DNA of 46,388 bases from Rhodospirillales bacterium (GCA_016794025.1 JAEUKX010000097.1:1-46388); one strand, 5' to 3'; counted from the first letter of the stretch, positions 24,149-32,947 are shown. Notes: generated from the sequence alone by a model not told the origin. Program-made: numbers and translations.

Positions 24149-25171
24149 ATGCCTGTCGCGGAACTGCGGAGCGCCGACTTGAACGACCCAACGGGCCACG
24201 CCGAGGACGGCCAGCAGCAGCTTGCCAACGCGCCGCGCAAGGCCGCACCCGCGCGCCGGTTCGATTTCGCGCACAAGGTCTTCCAGATCGAGCACGGCTT
24301 GTTCCAGCTCGATTCGCAGACCGAGGAGCCGGTCTATACGGTCGACATGGGCGACCTGCGCGCGAACCTGACCTTCAACTCCGTGCGCACGGCCTTCGGC
24401 ATCGGCCCGGCCGACCCGGACTCCAAGCTCCTCGACGAGGTCGCCAAGGCGCTTGCCTTCGTGCGCACGATCCGGCCCGGCGACGCGATCCCGAGCGAGC
24501 TTCTCGACGGCACGGCCTCGTGGCGGATCGAGGACCACCATCGCGCGGCCGCGCGCGGGCGCATCTCGGTCGGGCTCGTGGCGTGGATGTCGGGCCGGGG
24601 CAGCGCCCAGCAGATGAGCATGCTCGAGCTTGCCAAGATGGCCGAGGACCCGGAAACCAAGAGCCGCGTGCAGCAGGCCTTCGGCAAGCTTGCCGACGAA
24701 CTGGGCCTGCCGGCCGACCGGCGCGGCGACGTCGTCAAGCAGATCGACCGGCTGGTGGACGAGCTTGCCTATGTCGAGGCGCTGCGCGAGCGCGTGGGCC
24801 GGGCGCGCCGCATCCTCGACACGCTCAAGCGGCTGCGCGCGGTCTACAAGCGCGAACGCGGCCTGCACGACGAAATCGAGCGCACGGTGGCGCTTTCCGA
24901 GCCGCCGGTGCACAAGCTGGAAATGCAGATCGCCGAGGTCGACGCACAGACCGGCGAGACCGCCAACGCGCTGCGCACGCTGCCGCGGCAGATCGCGTTC
25001 ATCCGCGAGGTGCGCGACCGTCTGCATTCTCAGATGATGAAATGGGACGACCTGCTCGAAGCCTGGCACGGCATGACGGCAGAGCATTCCACGCGCGTCC
25101 AGAAGCTCGTGCGCGACACCTACAGGTTCGTGGCACGCCACTTCCCGGCCGAATCGGAATGGGTCCGCTAG
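24149..25171 (+). CDS. Tandem paralogue B, uncharacterised conserved protein
   Basis: Also 340 residues and alignable with paralogue A along nearly its whole length; about half the residues are identical by eye. Shared blocks include FDFAHKVFQIEHGLFQLD, DMGDLRANLTF, IRPGDAIPSELLDGTASW, YVEALRERVGRAR, TLKRLRAVYKRERGL and RDTYRFVARHFP. Divergence is concentrated in the N-terminal 40 residues and in the loop after LVAW(M)SG. The pair looks like an old duplication kept as two different subunits. The start is the ATG at 24149. It ends 4 bp before the pentapeptide-repeat gene, so the two are almost certainly co-transcribed. Function unknown. Confidence 0.83.
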   Translation: MPVAELRSADLNDPTGHAEDGQQQLANAPRKAAPARRFDFAHKVFQIEHGLFQLDSQTEEPVYTVDMGDLRANLTFNSVRTAFGIGPADPDSKLLDEVAKALAFVRTIRPGDAIPSELLDGTASWRIEDHHRAAARGRISVGLVAWMSGRGSAQQMSMLELAKMAEDPETKSRVQQAFGKLADELGLPADRRGDVVKQIDRLVDELAYVEALRERVGRARRILDTLKRLRAVYKRERGLHDEIERTVALSEPPVHKLEMQIAEVDAQTGETANALRTLPRQIAFIREVRDRLHSQMMKWDDLLEAWHGMTAEHSTRVQKLVRDTYRFVARHFPAESEWVR

Positions 25172-25175
25172 GCGC

Positions 25176-26507
25176 ATGGCGGGCGTGAAGCAGGTCGAAC
25201 GCAAGAAGCTCTCGCGCGAGGAGCTGGTCAAGCGCGTGGCCGCGCACGAGCGCTTCCTGAAGAAGCAGACGGGCGGCCAGCGCCTGCAGGCGAATTTCTG
25301 CATCCTGCCGCGCAACGACTTCTTCGACCGCAACCTGTCGGAGGCCGAGCTGGTCGGCGCCGACCTGACCGAATGCGATTTCAGCCGCGCCAACCTCGCG
25401 CGCGCCAACCTGTTCGGCGCCAACCTCACGCATGCCTGCTTCGCCGACGCGAACATGAGCCGCGTGGACCTGCGCGGCGCGATGCTGAAGGGCGCCAACC
25501 TCGAGGGGGCGGACCTGACGCGCGCGGACATCCGCGACGGCTTCCTCGTCACGGCCGGCGAGTCGGGCGATCTCGACTATTCGGTGGTGACGACGCAGAA
25601 ATCGACCATCGACGAGGCCAAGTTCGGCGGCGCCAATCTCGGCGAGGCGCGGCTCGGCCGCGTGATGGGCCAGTCGACCGACCTGACGAACTGCAACCTG
25701 CGCGGCGCCAACCTTGCGGGCGCCGACCTTTCCAATTCGAACCTTTCCGGTGTCGTTTTCACGGGCGCCGATCTTTCGGATGCGAACCTGTCGGGGTGCC
25801 GGCTCAACGGGGCCGTGCTCGTGGGTGCCATCATGGCGGGCGCCAATCTCGAAGGGGCCGACCTGTGCGCCTGCCACTTCGTCGTGGCGGAGATGGAGAA
25901 GTGCGACCTGTCGCGCGCCGTCCTGCCGCGCACGCTTGCCGACATCGGCATGTCGTTCGGCGACATGGTCGTGGCGCACAATGACTGGCTGCGCACCGGC
26001 GGCGCGCAGGGCCAGCAGATCTCGATCGACGGCGTCGATCTCGGTCCGGTCGAATGGCCGGGCGTGACGCTGTCGGCCGCGCGGCTCCAGCGCGTGACGC
26101 TGGTGAACGCGAAGTTCCCGTCGGGCCGCTTCGACATGTCGAACCTCGAGGGCGCGATGCTGGCGGGCGGCGACTATTCGAACGCCATGCTGCGCGGCGC
26201 CAACCTCGACAAGGCCGTGATCGACGGCGCCGTTTTCCGCGACGCCGATTTCTCGCCGCTGCCGCTGGCGGGTGTCGCAAACACGAAATGGCCCGCGCGC
26301 CTCAAGGGCGTGCGCGCCCACCGGGCGGATTTCCGCGGCGCCGACCTGCGCGGCGTCGATTTCAGCGAAGCCTCGTTGCGCGAAGCCGATTTCCGCGGCG
26401 CCGACCTGACCGGCGCGCGCCTGGTCGACAGCGACCTGACCGGCGCCGACCTGCGCGAGGCGAAAACTGCCGACGCGGATCTGCGCGGCGTCATGGGGAT
26501 GAAATAG
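25176..26507 (+). CDS. Pentapeptide-repeat protein
   Basis: A 443-residue protein made mostly of A(D/N)Lxx repeats. After a basic helical N-terminus (VERKKLSREELVKRVAAHERFLKK), repeats run in three blocks: about 52-120, 148-235 and 315-440 (for example GADLTECDFSRANLARANLFGANL and RADFRGADLRGVDFSEASL). These should fold as right-handed quadrilateral beta helices. Two non-repeat inserts (about 121-147 and 240-300) interrupt them. No kinase, GTPase or membrane domain is fused. It starts 4 bp after paralogue B, so the three genes look like one operon. The repeats suggest protein-protein or DNA-mimic interactions; the role is unknown. Confidence 0.93.
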   Translation: MAGVKQVERKKLSREELVKRVAAHERFLKKQTGGQRLQANFCILPRNDFFDRNLSEAELVGADLTECDFSRANLARANLFGANLTHACFADANMSRVDLRGAMLKGANLEGADLTRADIRDGFLVTAGESGDLDYSVVTTQKSTIDEAKFGGANLGEARLGRVMGQSTDLTNCNLRGANLAGADLSNSNLSGVVFTGADLSDANLSGCRLNGAVLVGAIMAGANLEGADLCACHFVVAEMEKCDLSRAVLPRTLADIGMSFGDMVVAHNDWLRTGGAQGQQISIDGVDLGPVEWPGVTLSAARLQRVTLVNAKFPSGRFDMSNLEGAMLAGGDYSNAMLRGANLDKAVIDGAVFRDADFSPLPLAGVANTKWPARLKGVRAHRADFRGADLRGVDFSEASLREADFRGADLTGARLVDSDLTGADLREAKTADADLRGVMGMK

Positions 26508-26531
26508 CCGCCCGCGGGCGGCGCCCGGCGT

Positions 26532-27023
26532 TCAGACGCGGCGGATCGCCGGGCCCAGGCGGCGCTTCTCGACCGTGAAGCTGCGCGTGGCCGAGGTGGG
26601 CCGGCTGACGATGGGCTGGCTGAGGCCAAGCCGGTCGGCGTCGGGGCGCAAGTGCGCCGGCATCGGGCCGCCGTCCTTGGGCATTGCCGGACGCGCCGGG
26701 CGGCGCGCCTTGCCGGCACCGGGCTTCTTGGCCTTTTTCGGCTTCACGTCCGCGAAACGCACCTCGATCTTGCGCTCGCCCACAGTGCTGCCGTCGAGGG
26801 CGGCGATCGCCGCCTTGCAGTGGGATTCGGTCGCCATGGTGACGAAGCCGTAGCCGATGGGCTTGCCCGTGGCGGGATCGGTCGGGACCTGCGCGCCGAT
26901 GACGATGCCGTGCGCATCGAAGATGTCGGCAAGCTTCTCGGCATCGAGCCCGAAGGGCACGTTGCCGACGAAAAGTCGCGTGTTGTAGGTCTTTGCCGGC
27001 ACGGCGGCGGCGGTCTTCGGCAT
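26532..27023 (-). CDS. RRM-domain RNA-binding protein
   Basis: A 163-residue protein with one RNA recognition motif at about 14-92. RNP2 is RLFVGNVPF and RNP1 is GYGFVTMA, both with aromatic residues that stack on RNA bases (Phe in each). A basic low-complexity tail follows: KPKKAKKPGAGKARRPARP, then RPDADRLGLSQPIVSRPTSATRSF and KRRLGPAIRRV. The ATG at 27023 has the purine-rich GGACAGAAAG upstream. Bacterial single-RRM proteins are often cold-shock or post-transcriptional regulators. It is convergent with the pentapeptide-repeat gene, and a perfect 16-bp palindrome lies between their ends at 26507-26522. Confidence 0.9.
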   Translation of the reverse strand: MPKTAAAVPAKTYNTRLFVGNVPFGLDAEKLADIFDAHGIVIGAQVPTDPATGKPIGYGFVTMATESHCKAAIAALDGSTVGERKIEVRFADVKPKKAKKPGAGKARRPARPAMPKDGGPMPAHLRPDADRLGLSQPIVSRPTSATRSFTVEKRRLGPAIRRV

Positions 27024-27268
27024 CTTTCTGTCCCCGGACGCCGACGGGCGTTTCTTGTGCCCGAGGCGCGCCCGCCAGTTTGAACCCAACGCCCCGTGGC
27101 GGCCTAGGAGAAAGCTTGGCCCCAGACCTGCTATTCCCGCATGGCCACGGCGGCCACACGCTTCAATCGCATGCCATTGCGGCAACAGGATGACGGGGCG
27201 CAGGACTTGAAATCGGGCGCGACGCGGGCGTAGTTTCGGGCCGGACAGACGGGGCAGCGGCGGGCGAA

Positions 27269-27670
27269 TTGTTCAAGAAATTCCGGGCACTGGTGATCGA
27301 CGACGACGGCACGACGCGGCTGATGCTGCGCCAGATGCTCGAGGTGCTGGAGTTCGCGTCCGTCGATACCGCGGCCGGCGCCGAAGGGGCCAAGCAGGCT
27401 TTCCAGACCTCGCCCGACCGCTGGCCGGACATCCTGCTGTGTGACGTCAACATGAAGCCGACGAGCGGGCTCGAATTCGTGGCCTGGATGAAATCCCAGC
27501 CCAAGATCGTCGCGCGCGCGATCCCGGTCGTGATGGTGACGGCGCATTCGGATGCGCCCATCGTGCGCCGGGCGATGGAACTGGGCGTGTCAGGCTACCT
27601 GATCAAGCCGGTCCAGCCGCTGGCGCTGCGCACGCGCATGGAACGCGCACTGCTGCCGCGCGCGTTCTGA
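27269..27670 (+). CDS. Stand-alone receiver (CheY-like response regulator)
   Basis: A 133-residue protein that is a single REC domain. The acidic cluster is VIDDDG (Asp11-13), the phosphoacceptor Asp59 is in ILLCDVNM, the switch Thr91 is in VMVTAHSD and the conserved Lys113 is in LIKPVQP. No output domain is attached, so it would act by protein-protein contact, as CheY or DivK do. The start is a TTG at 27269; no ATG or GTG lies close upstream in frame. No histidine kinase gene is adjacent. Upstream, 27024-27268 holds no gene. Confidence 0.88.
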   Translation: MFKKFRALVIDDDGTTRLMLRQMLEVLEFASVDTAAGAEGAKQAFQTSPDRWPDILLCDVNMKPTSGLEFVAWMKSQPKIVARAIPVVMVTAHSDAPIVRRAMELGVSGYLIKPVQPLALRTRMERALLPRAF

Positions 27671-27674
27671 AGCT

Positions 27675-29123
27675 TCACGCGAAGACGCGCACCAGCCACA
27701 GCGCCAGGCCGGGGAAGGCGACGACCAGCGCCAGCCGGATCACGTCGGCCGCAAGGAACGGCAGCACGCGCACGTAGGTCCGCGTGATCGGCACGTCGCG
27801 CGCGATCGACGAGATCACGAAGACATTGAGCCCGATGGGCGGTGCGGTCAGCCCGATTCCCACGACGATGAGGACGAGGATGCCGAACCAGATCGCGACG
27901 TCGTCGGGCGCCATGCCGAAATCGAGCGCCTGCACGATGGGAAAGAAGACGGGCAGCGTGAGAAGGATCATCGCAAGCTCGTCCATCACCGCGCCGAGCA
28001 GCACGTAGATCGCCATCATCGCGACGACGACGAGATAGGGCGAGACGCCGAGCCCGCCGACGGCGGCGGCGACCGTGTCGGGCAGCCGGGCGAGGGCGAG
28101 GAACGCGCCGAACACCTCCGCCCCCAGCAGGATCATGAAGATCATGCCCGAGGTCTCGGCCGTCTGGCGGATCGATTCGACGATGTCCTTCCAGGAAAGC
28201 GTGCGCTGCGACAGGCCGACGGCCAGCATCGAGACCGCGCCGACCGAGGCACCTTCCGTGGGCGTGAAGATGCCGCCATAGATCCCGCCGACGACGACCA
28301 GCGCCACGACGATGGCCGGCAGAACGCTTGCCTCGACGACCGCGACGACGAGACCGCCGGCCGCGATCGTCAGCGCGAATTCGAGACCGACCGTCCCGCG
28401 CGCGAAAAGCACGCCCGCCAGCCCGACGACGAGCGCGCCCAGCGGCAGTTGCCAGCGCGGCCGGCGCGCGGGCGCGCCGCTGCGCCCGGCGGCAAGTGCC
28501 GGCGGGGCGATGGCCGGGTCGTGCCGGACGACCAGCGCGATGACGATGCAGTAGAACAGTGCCGCCATCAGGCCGGGGATCAGGGCGGCCTGGAAGAGCT
28601 TGGCGATGTTCTGCTCGGTCGTGATGGCATAGACGACGAGGATGACCGACGGCGGGATGAGGATGCCCAGCGTGCCGCCGACCGCGATGGTCGCGGCGGA
28701 GAAGGCGCGGTCGTAGCCGTAGCGGTCGAGCTCGGGCAGGGCCGCGCGCCCGAACGTGGCGGTCGTCGCGACCGACGAGCCGCAGATCGCCCCGAACGCC
28801 GTGCAGGCGCCGATCACCGCCATGGCGAGCCCGCCGCGCATCTGCCCGAAGGCGCGCTCCGAGGCGCGGAAGAGCGCGCGTGCGATCCCGGCGCGTTCGG
28901 CGAGCGCCCCCATCAGGATGAAAAGCGGGATGACCGAAAGCGTGTAGTTCGCGAACTGGTAGAACGTGTTCGTCTTCATGTAGGCGAAGAACGCGTGCCA
29001 GCTCGTCATCATCGTGTAGCCGGCCCCACCCACGACGAGCATGGCAAGGCCGATGGGGGCACGCACCGCGATGAGCCCCAGCATCGCAAGGAAGCCGATG
29101 GCGGCGAGGGTCGCCCCGCTCAC
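27675..29123 (-). CDS. dctM: TRAP transporter large membrane subunit (DctM)
   Basis: The large subunit forms the sodium-driven transport channel of a TRAP system for organic acids. The 482-residue protein is hydrophobic throughout, with family phrases ILMGALAERAGIARALF, GAICGSSVATTATFG, GTLGILIPPSVILVVYAI, GIYGGIFTPTEGASVGA and a C-terminal GLTAPPIGLNVFVISSI. It is longer than the usual 425-430 residues because of an insertion near residues 215-280 that adds hydrophobic segments. A GTG start at 29123 overlaps the dctQ stop (GTGA) and so is preferred. The substrate is not predictable from this subunit. Confidence 0.93.
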   Translation of the reverse strand: MSGATLAAIGFLAMLGLIAVRAPIGLAMLVVGGAGYTMMTSWHAFFAYMKTNTFYQFANYTLSVIPLFILMGALAERAGIARALFRASERAFGQMRGGLAMAVIGACTAFGAICGSSVATTATFGRAALPELDRYGYDRAFSAATIAVGGTLGILIPPSVILVVYAITTEQNIAKLFQAALIPGLMAALFYCIVIALVVRHDPAIAPPALAAGRSGAPARRPRWQLPLGALVVGLAGVLFARGTVGLEFALTIAAGGLVVAVVEASVLPAIVVALVVVGGIYGGIFTPTEGASVGAVSMLAVGLSQRTLSWKDIVESIRQTAETSGMIFMILLGAEVFGAFLALARLPDTVAAAVGGLGVSPYLVVVAMMAIYVLLGAVMDELAMILLTLPVFFPIVQALDFGMAPDDVAIWFGILVLIVVGIGLTAPPIGLNVFVISSIARDVPITRTYVRVLPFLAADVIRLALVVAFPGLALWLVRVFA

Positions 29124-29632
29124 CGGCGGCCCCGGACAAGAAGGAGGATTGCCGTCGCCACGGAAGTTGCCGCGACAAGCGCGCAAAGCACCGAGCCTGC
29201 GGCCACGAAGGGCCACAGCTGGAGCTGCAGTTCCTGCGTGGTCTCGTAGTTCTCGCGCGTGTCGACGGCACCCAGCCACAGTCCATAGGAAGCAAAGGCC
29301 ATGAAGCCCGCGTAGACGAGATCCCAGAACGCGTCGATCGCGGCGTTTGTCCGACGCGGCAGGAACTGCGTGAAGGTGTCGACCATGATGTTGGCGCGCC
29401 GGAACTGGGTGTAGGGCATGTACGCGAAGACGCCGATGGCCGTCGCAAGCTTCACGAATTCGAAGTCGCCGGTGACGGGCGTATAGAACAGCCAGCGTCC
29501 GAGCACGCTCGTGCACACGAGCGCGGCGACGCCAAGGGCCAACAGCCCGCCCAGCAGGGCCGAGAACCCCAGCAGGCGCTCGAGAATCCCGTTGGCCCCG
29601 GATGCCCGGTGCGGCGGCGCGTCACTCTCCAT
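29120..29632 (-). CDS. dctQ: TRAP transporter small membrane subunit (DctQ)
   Basis: A 170-residue protein with four predicted membrane segments, the DctQ fold that scaffolds the large TRAP subunit. The family pattern VLGRWLFYTPVTGDFEFVKLATAIGVFAYMPYTQFRRANIMVD is present between about 43 and 86. The start is the ATG at 29632. Its stop overlaps the dctM start, and it lies 56 bp downstream of dctP, giving the order dctP-dctQ-dctM in one operon. Confidence 0.92.
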   Translation of the reverse strand: MESDAPPHRASGANGILERLLGFSALLGGLLALGVAALVCTSVLGRWLFYTPVTGDFEFVKLATAIGVFAYMPYTQFRRANIMVDTFTQFLPRRTNAAIDAFWDLVYAGFMAFASYGLWLGAVDTRENYETTQELQLQLWPFVAAGSVLCALVAATSVATAILLLVRGRR

Positions 29633-29688
29633 CGGCGGACCTTAACCCATGTTTTCCGGTACGAGGAGCGGCGACGCGCCGGCGCCCG

Positions 29689-30735
29689 TCAGGCGTTGGC
29701 GTGCTTGGCGAGCGCGGCCTTCATGGCCTCGATCAGCTTGGCACCGTCGACATTGCGGCCCTTCATCTGGCCGATCCAGTCGGTCGTGACGTGCTCGGTC
29801 GCCTTGACCCAGCGCGCCTTTTCCGCCGCCGAGATCGTCGTGATGACGTTGCCGCGGTCGCGGACCATCTTCTCGACGTTCTTGGCCTCGGTGTCCCACA
29901 TGTTGCCGGCGAGTTTCGCGAAGGCCGGGCCGGAATTGTCGTCGATCACCTTCTTCAGTTCGCCGGGCAGGCCCGCGTATTTCTGCGGGTTCATCGCCAG
30001 GAAGAAGCCGGCCGTGTAGAGCGTGGGCGCGCCGGGGATGGCCGTGTGGAACTTGCACAGTTCCTGGATGCGCACGGCCGGCACGACTTCCCACGGCACC
30101 ACGGCGCCGTCGATCACCTTCTGGGCGAGGCTCTCGGCGATCTGCGGGACGGGCATGCCGACCGACGTGGCACCCAGCGCTTTCAGCGCCTCGCCCGTCA
30201 GGCGTGCGGGATTGCGCAGCTTCATGCCGCGCAGGTCTTCCATGGTGTTGATCTGCTTGGTCGAGTGGATGAGGCCGGCATCGTGCGCCCAGAAGCAGAG
30301 CAGCTTCACTTCCTTCGTTTCCTCGGCCAGATGCGCGCGGCCGAACTCCTCGCAGGCGAGCGCGTTCACCATGCCGCGGTTCGACGCGATGAAGGGCAGT
30401 TCGATCGTCTCGGTGATTGGGAAGCGGCCGGGCGTGTAGCCGGGCAGCGTCCACACGATGTCCACCACGCCGTCGCGCACCTGGTTGAAGAGCTGCGGAG
30501 GCGTGCCGCCAAGCTGCATGCTCGGGAAGATATCGATCTTCAGCGCGCCGTTGCTGGCCTTGGCGACGATGTCCGCCCAGGGTGCGAGCATCTTGGCGTG
30601 GCCGTTGGACTGCGGCCCGAGGAAGTGGTGCAGGCGCAGCGTGACGGCCTGCGCGGAGGCCGGGCGGACGATCGCCGGAGCCGCGAGGACCGTACCGGCC
30701 GCGGCGGCGGCCTTCAGGAAATGACGGCGCTTCAT
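29689..30735 (-). CDS. dctP: TRAP transporter solute-binding protein (DctP)
   Basis: A 348-residue periplasmic protein that captures the substrate for the TRAP system. It begins MKRRHFLKAAAAAGTVLAAPAIVRPASAQA, a Tat-like twin-Arg signal with cleavage near SAQA. Family phrases are LHHFLGPQSNGHAKML, WADIVAKASNGALKIDIFPSMQLGG, EDLRGMKLRNPARLTGEALKALGATSVGMP and the FFLAMNPQKYAGLP stretch. The conserved Arg that usually binds a carboxylate is probably in MKLRNP. The start is the ATG at 30735. A divergent class II aldolase gene shares the upstream region, hinting that the substrate is a hydroxy or sugar acid. Confidence 0.94.
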   Translation of the reverse strand: MKRRHFLKAAAAAGTVLAAPAIVRPASAQAVTLRLHHFLGPQSNGHAKMLAPWADIVAKASNGALKIDIFPSMQLGGTPPQLFNQVRDGVVDIVWTLPGYTPGRFPITETIELPFIASNRGMVNALACEEFGRAHLAEETKEVKLLCFWAHDAGLIHSTKQINTMEDLRGMKLRNPARLTGEALKALGATSVGMPVPQIAESLAQKVIDGAVVPWEVVPAVRIQELCKFHTAIPGAPTLYTAGFFLAMNPQKYAGLPGELKKVIDDNSGPAFAKLAGNMWDTEAKNVEKMVRDRGNVITTISAAEKARWVKATEHVTTDWIGQMKGRNVDGAKLIEAMKAALAKHANA

Positions 30736-30907
30736 CTTGGAAATCCTCCCTGTCTGGGCAACGGGCGGCTCGGGGAATGCCCGACCGCTTCTGTTCGTTC
30801 GATGGGCGCGAAGCTAGCATAGCGCGCGTTTGGTGCAAACGACTCGCACCCCGCATACACTTGCACTATTCGGGGTTTCGCTTGCACAAATCGAGGAATC
30901 GTTGCGC

Positions 30908-31630
30908 ATGTACAGCTATGCCCAGGCCCGCCGCGACCTTGCTGCCGCCCTTCGATGGGCCGCACGCATGGGCCTCAACGAAGGAACCTGCAACCATTTC
31001 AGCCTTCAGGTCGACGAGGACCGTTTCCTCGTCAACCCGTGGGGGCCGCACTGGCGCGAAATGAAGGCCAGCGACCTGCTGGTGATCGACGCGAAGGGTG
31101 CCGTCCTCGAAGGCGACTGGCCCATCGAGGAGACGGCGCTCTACATCCACACGCGCATCCACATGCGCCATCCGCACGCGACGGCGGTGTTCCACACGCA
31201 CATGCCTTATGCGACGGCGCTGTGCGCGGTCGAGGGCGGGCGCATCGAGCCGTGCGTGCAGTCGGGCCTGCGTTTCCACAACCGCATCGCCTACGACGAC
31301 GATTACAACGGCTTTGCTGACGGCCCCGAGGAGGGCGACCGCATGGCGGCGCGGATGGACGACAAGCCGGTGCTGTTCCTTGCCAACCACGGCGTCATCG
31401 TCACCGGGCCCAACGTCGCCGAGACGTTCGACATGCTCTACTACCTCGAGCGGGCCGCGCAGGCGCAGGTGCTGGCCATGTCGACAGGTCGTCCGCTGAA
31501 GCTCGTGCCCGGCCAGATCGCCGAACGAACCATGCGTGCGTCCCAGGCGGGGCGGCCCGCCTATGCCGACGTCCATTTCAAGGCGCTGGTGCGCATGCTC
31601 GCGCGCGAGGAGCCCGATTTCGCGGACTAG
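30908..31630 (+). CDS. Class II aldolase/adducin-family protein
   Basis: A 240-residue zinc enzyme of the fuculose-aldolase/adducin family. Visible motifs: GLNEGTCNHFSLQV with the substrate-loop Asn and His, FLVNPWGPHWREMKASDLLVID, the zinc ligands in FHTHMPYATAL (His-x-His), and NHGVIVTGPNVAETFDMLYYLERAAQ carrying the third His. The acid residue is likely in the PIEETALYIH segment. The start at 30908 (ATG) is used; TTG at 30899 is also possible given the GAGGAA upstream. It is divergent from the TRAP operon, so the transporter may import its substrate; that link is inferred. Confidence 0.9.
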   Translation: MYSYAQARRDLAAALRWAARMGLNEGTCNHFSLQVDEDRFLVNPWGPHWREMKASDLLVIDAKGAVLEGDWPIEETALYIHTRIHMRHPHATAVFHTHMPYATALCAVEGGRIEPCVQSGLRFHNRIAYDDDYNGFADGPEEGDRMAARMDDKPVLFLANHGVIVTGPNVAETFDMLYYLERAAQAQVLAMSTGRPLKLVPGQIAERTMRASQAGRPAYADVHFKALVRMLAREEPDFAD

Positions 31631-32100
31631 CCGGCGGCACGCCGGTCGGGCGCCGTTGCCAGGAGGTTTTCGCGCAACTGGGCAATCTCGGCCGACAGCT
31701 TGCGCAGGTTCTCGCGCGACATGCCCGAGGCCTCGAGGATGCAGCCCGGCACATCCTTCGCGGCCTCGCGCAGGCGCCGGCCCAGTGCGGTCAGCCGCAC
31801 GCGGACCTGGCGTTCGTCGGCCGGGTCGCGGGTGCGCGTGACGTGCCCTTGCCCGTCCAGACGCTTCAGCAGCGGCGTCAGCGTGCTCGATTCCAGGAAC
31901 AGCTTCTCGCCGAGACCGCCCACGGTCTGGCCGTCCTCCGCCCACAGCGCCACCAGCACCATGTATTGCGGGTAGGTCAGGCCGAGCGCGTCCAGCAGCG
32001 GCTTGTAGGCCCGCGTGAAGGCGAGATTGGCGGCGTAGATCGAAAAGCAGATGAACGGCTTGACGCCGTCCTCGAACGGATCGTGCGTGGGGCGGGGCAT
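31627..32100 (-). CDS. ohrR: MarR-family organic peroxide sensor (OhrR-like)
   Basis: A 157-residue MarR repressor. FICFSIYAANLAFTRAYKPLLDALGLTYPQYMVLVALW matches OhrR closely, with the peroxide-sensing Cys at residue 18. The winged helix follows, with STLTPLLKRLDGQGHVTRTRDPADERQVRVRLT as the MarR recognition and wing segments. Oxidation of the Cys should release DNA and induce ohr. The ATG at 32100 is chosen over the one at 32106 because GGAGG then has normal spacing. It is divergent from ohr with several inverted repeats between the two starts. Confidence 0.93.
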   Translation of the reverse strand: MPRPTHDPFEDGVKPFICFSIYAANLAFTRAYKPLLDALGLTYPQYMVLVALWAEDGQTVGGLGEKLFLESSTLTPLLKRLDGQGHVTRTRDPADERQVRVRLTALGRRLREAAKDVPGCILEASGMSRENLRKLSAEIAQLRENLLATAPDRRAAG

Positions 32101-32133
32101 GGACATCCTCCGGCGGTCTTGCCCGAGAAATAT

Positions 32134-32145
32134 ATCGCACGCGAT
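32134..32145. promoter_or_regulatory. Inverted repeat 1 in ohrR-ohr spacer
   Basis: ATCGC-2 nt-GCGAT, 34 bp upstream of the ohrR start. It shares the ATCGC half-site with the repeat at 32181-32196. Possible OhrR-controlled site for its own gene. Confidence 0.4.
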
Positions 32146-32159
32146 CTTATCGCAAGCCC

Positions 32160-32189
32160 TTGACTCGGGGTGGGCCGGCATGCGATATA
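32160..32189 (+). promoter_or_regulatory. Candidate ohr promoter
   Basis: TTGACT (32160-32165), 18 bp spacer, GATATA (32184-32189). The -10 lies inside inverted repeat 2, so a repressor bound there would block transcription. Confidence 0.5.
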
Positions 32190-32196
32190 GATCGCA
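32181..32196. promoter_or_regulatory. Inverted repeat 2 in ohrR-ohr spacer
   Basis: TGCGAT-4 nt-ATCGCA overlaps the candidate -10 of ohr. Likely operator for OhrR by position. Confidence 0.5.
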
Positions 32197-32211
32197 CACG
32201 ATTTAATCGTG
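32197..32211. promoter_or_regulatory. Inverted repeat 3 (candidate OhrR operator)
   Basis: CACGATT-T-AATCGTG, a perfect 7-bp inverted repeat with one centre base, immediately next to repeat 2 and 26 bp before the ohr start. Size and AT-rich centre fit a MarR-family operator. Confidence 0.6.
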
Positions 32212-32236
32212 CACGATTTAAAGAAAGGAACCCGTC

Positions 32237-32671
<435 letters not shown>

Positions 32672-32680
32672 CGAAGCCGA

Positions 32681-32715
32681 GCGGCCGGGCCTTCCGCGGG
32701 CCCGGCCGCGCTTTC
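32681..32715 (+). terminator. Hairpin after ohr
   Basis: A perfect 11-bp GC stem (32681-32691 with 32699-32709) with a 7-nt loop, 10 nt after the ohr stop. The following CTTTC is a weak U-tract. Confidence 0.65.
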
Positions 32716-32908
32716 GCGAGGGTTGCATTTCCGTCCCGGTGTGCTATCCGATTCCCGCTGCGGCGCGCGCGCGTGCCGCCCGGTCCCGAGAGCCGGAAGT
32801 GCCCTTGAATACTCGATACTTTCATTTAATTTCAGATACTTAAATAGGTTACGTCGCCTGTAATTCTTGCGGCCGCCTTGGCGCGCGGCCGCCTTGCGCG
32901 GGTCGCGC

Positions 32909-32938
32909 TTGACAAAGAGAATGAACGTTCATTTTATA
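32909..32938 (+). promoter_or_regulatory. tetR-efflux operon promoter with palindromic operator
   Basis: A consensus TTGACA -35 (32909-32914) and a TTTATA -10 (32933-32938) have a 14-bp perfect palindrome AATGAACGTTCATT (32920-32933) between them. The geometry fits autorepression by the TetR protein encoded just downstream. Confidence 0.7.
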
Positions 32939-32947
32939 CGCGCCGCC

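Noticed and set aside
25350..26500. CRISPR-like short repeats
   Set aside because: The periodic GGCGCCAACCT-type units encode pentapeptide repeats in frame and have no unique spacers.
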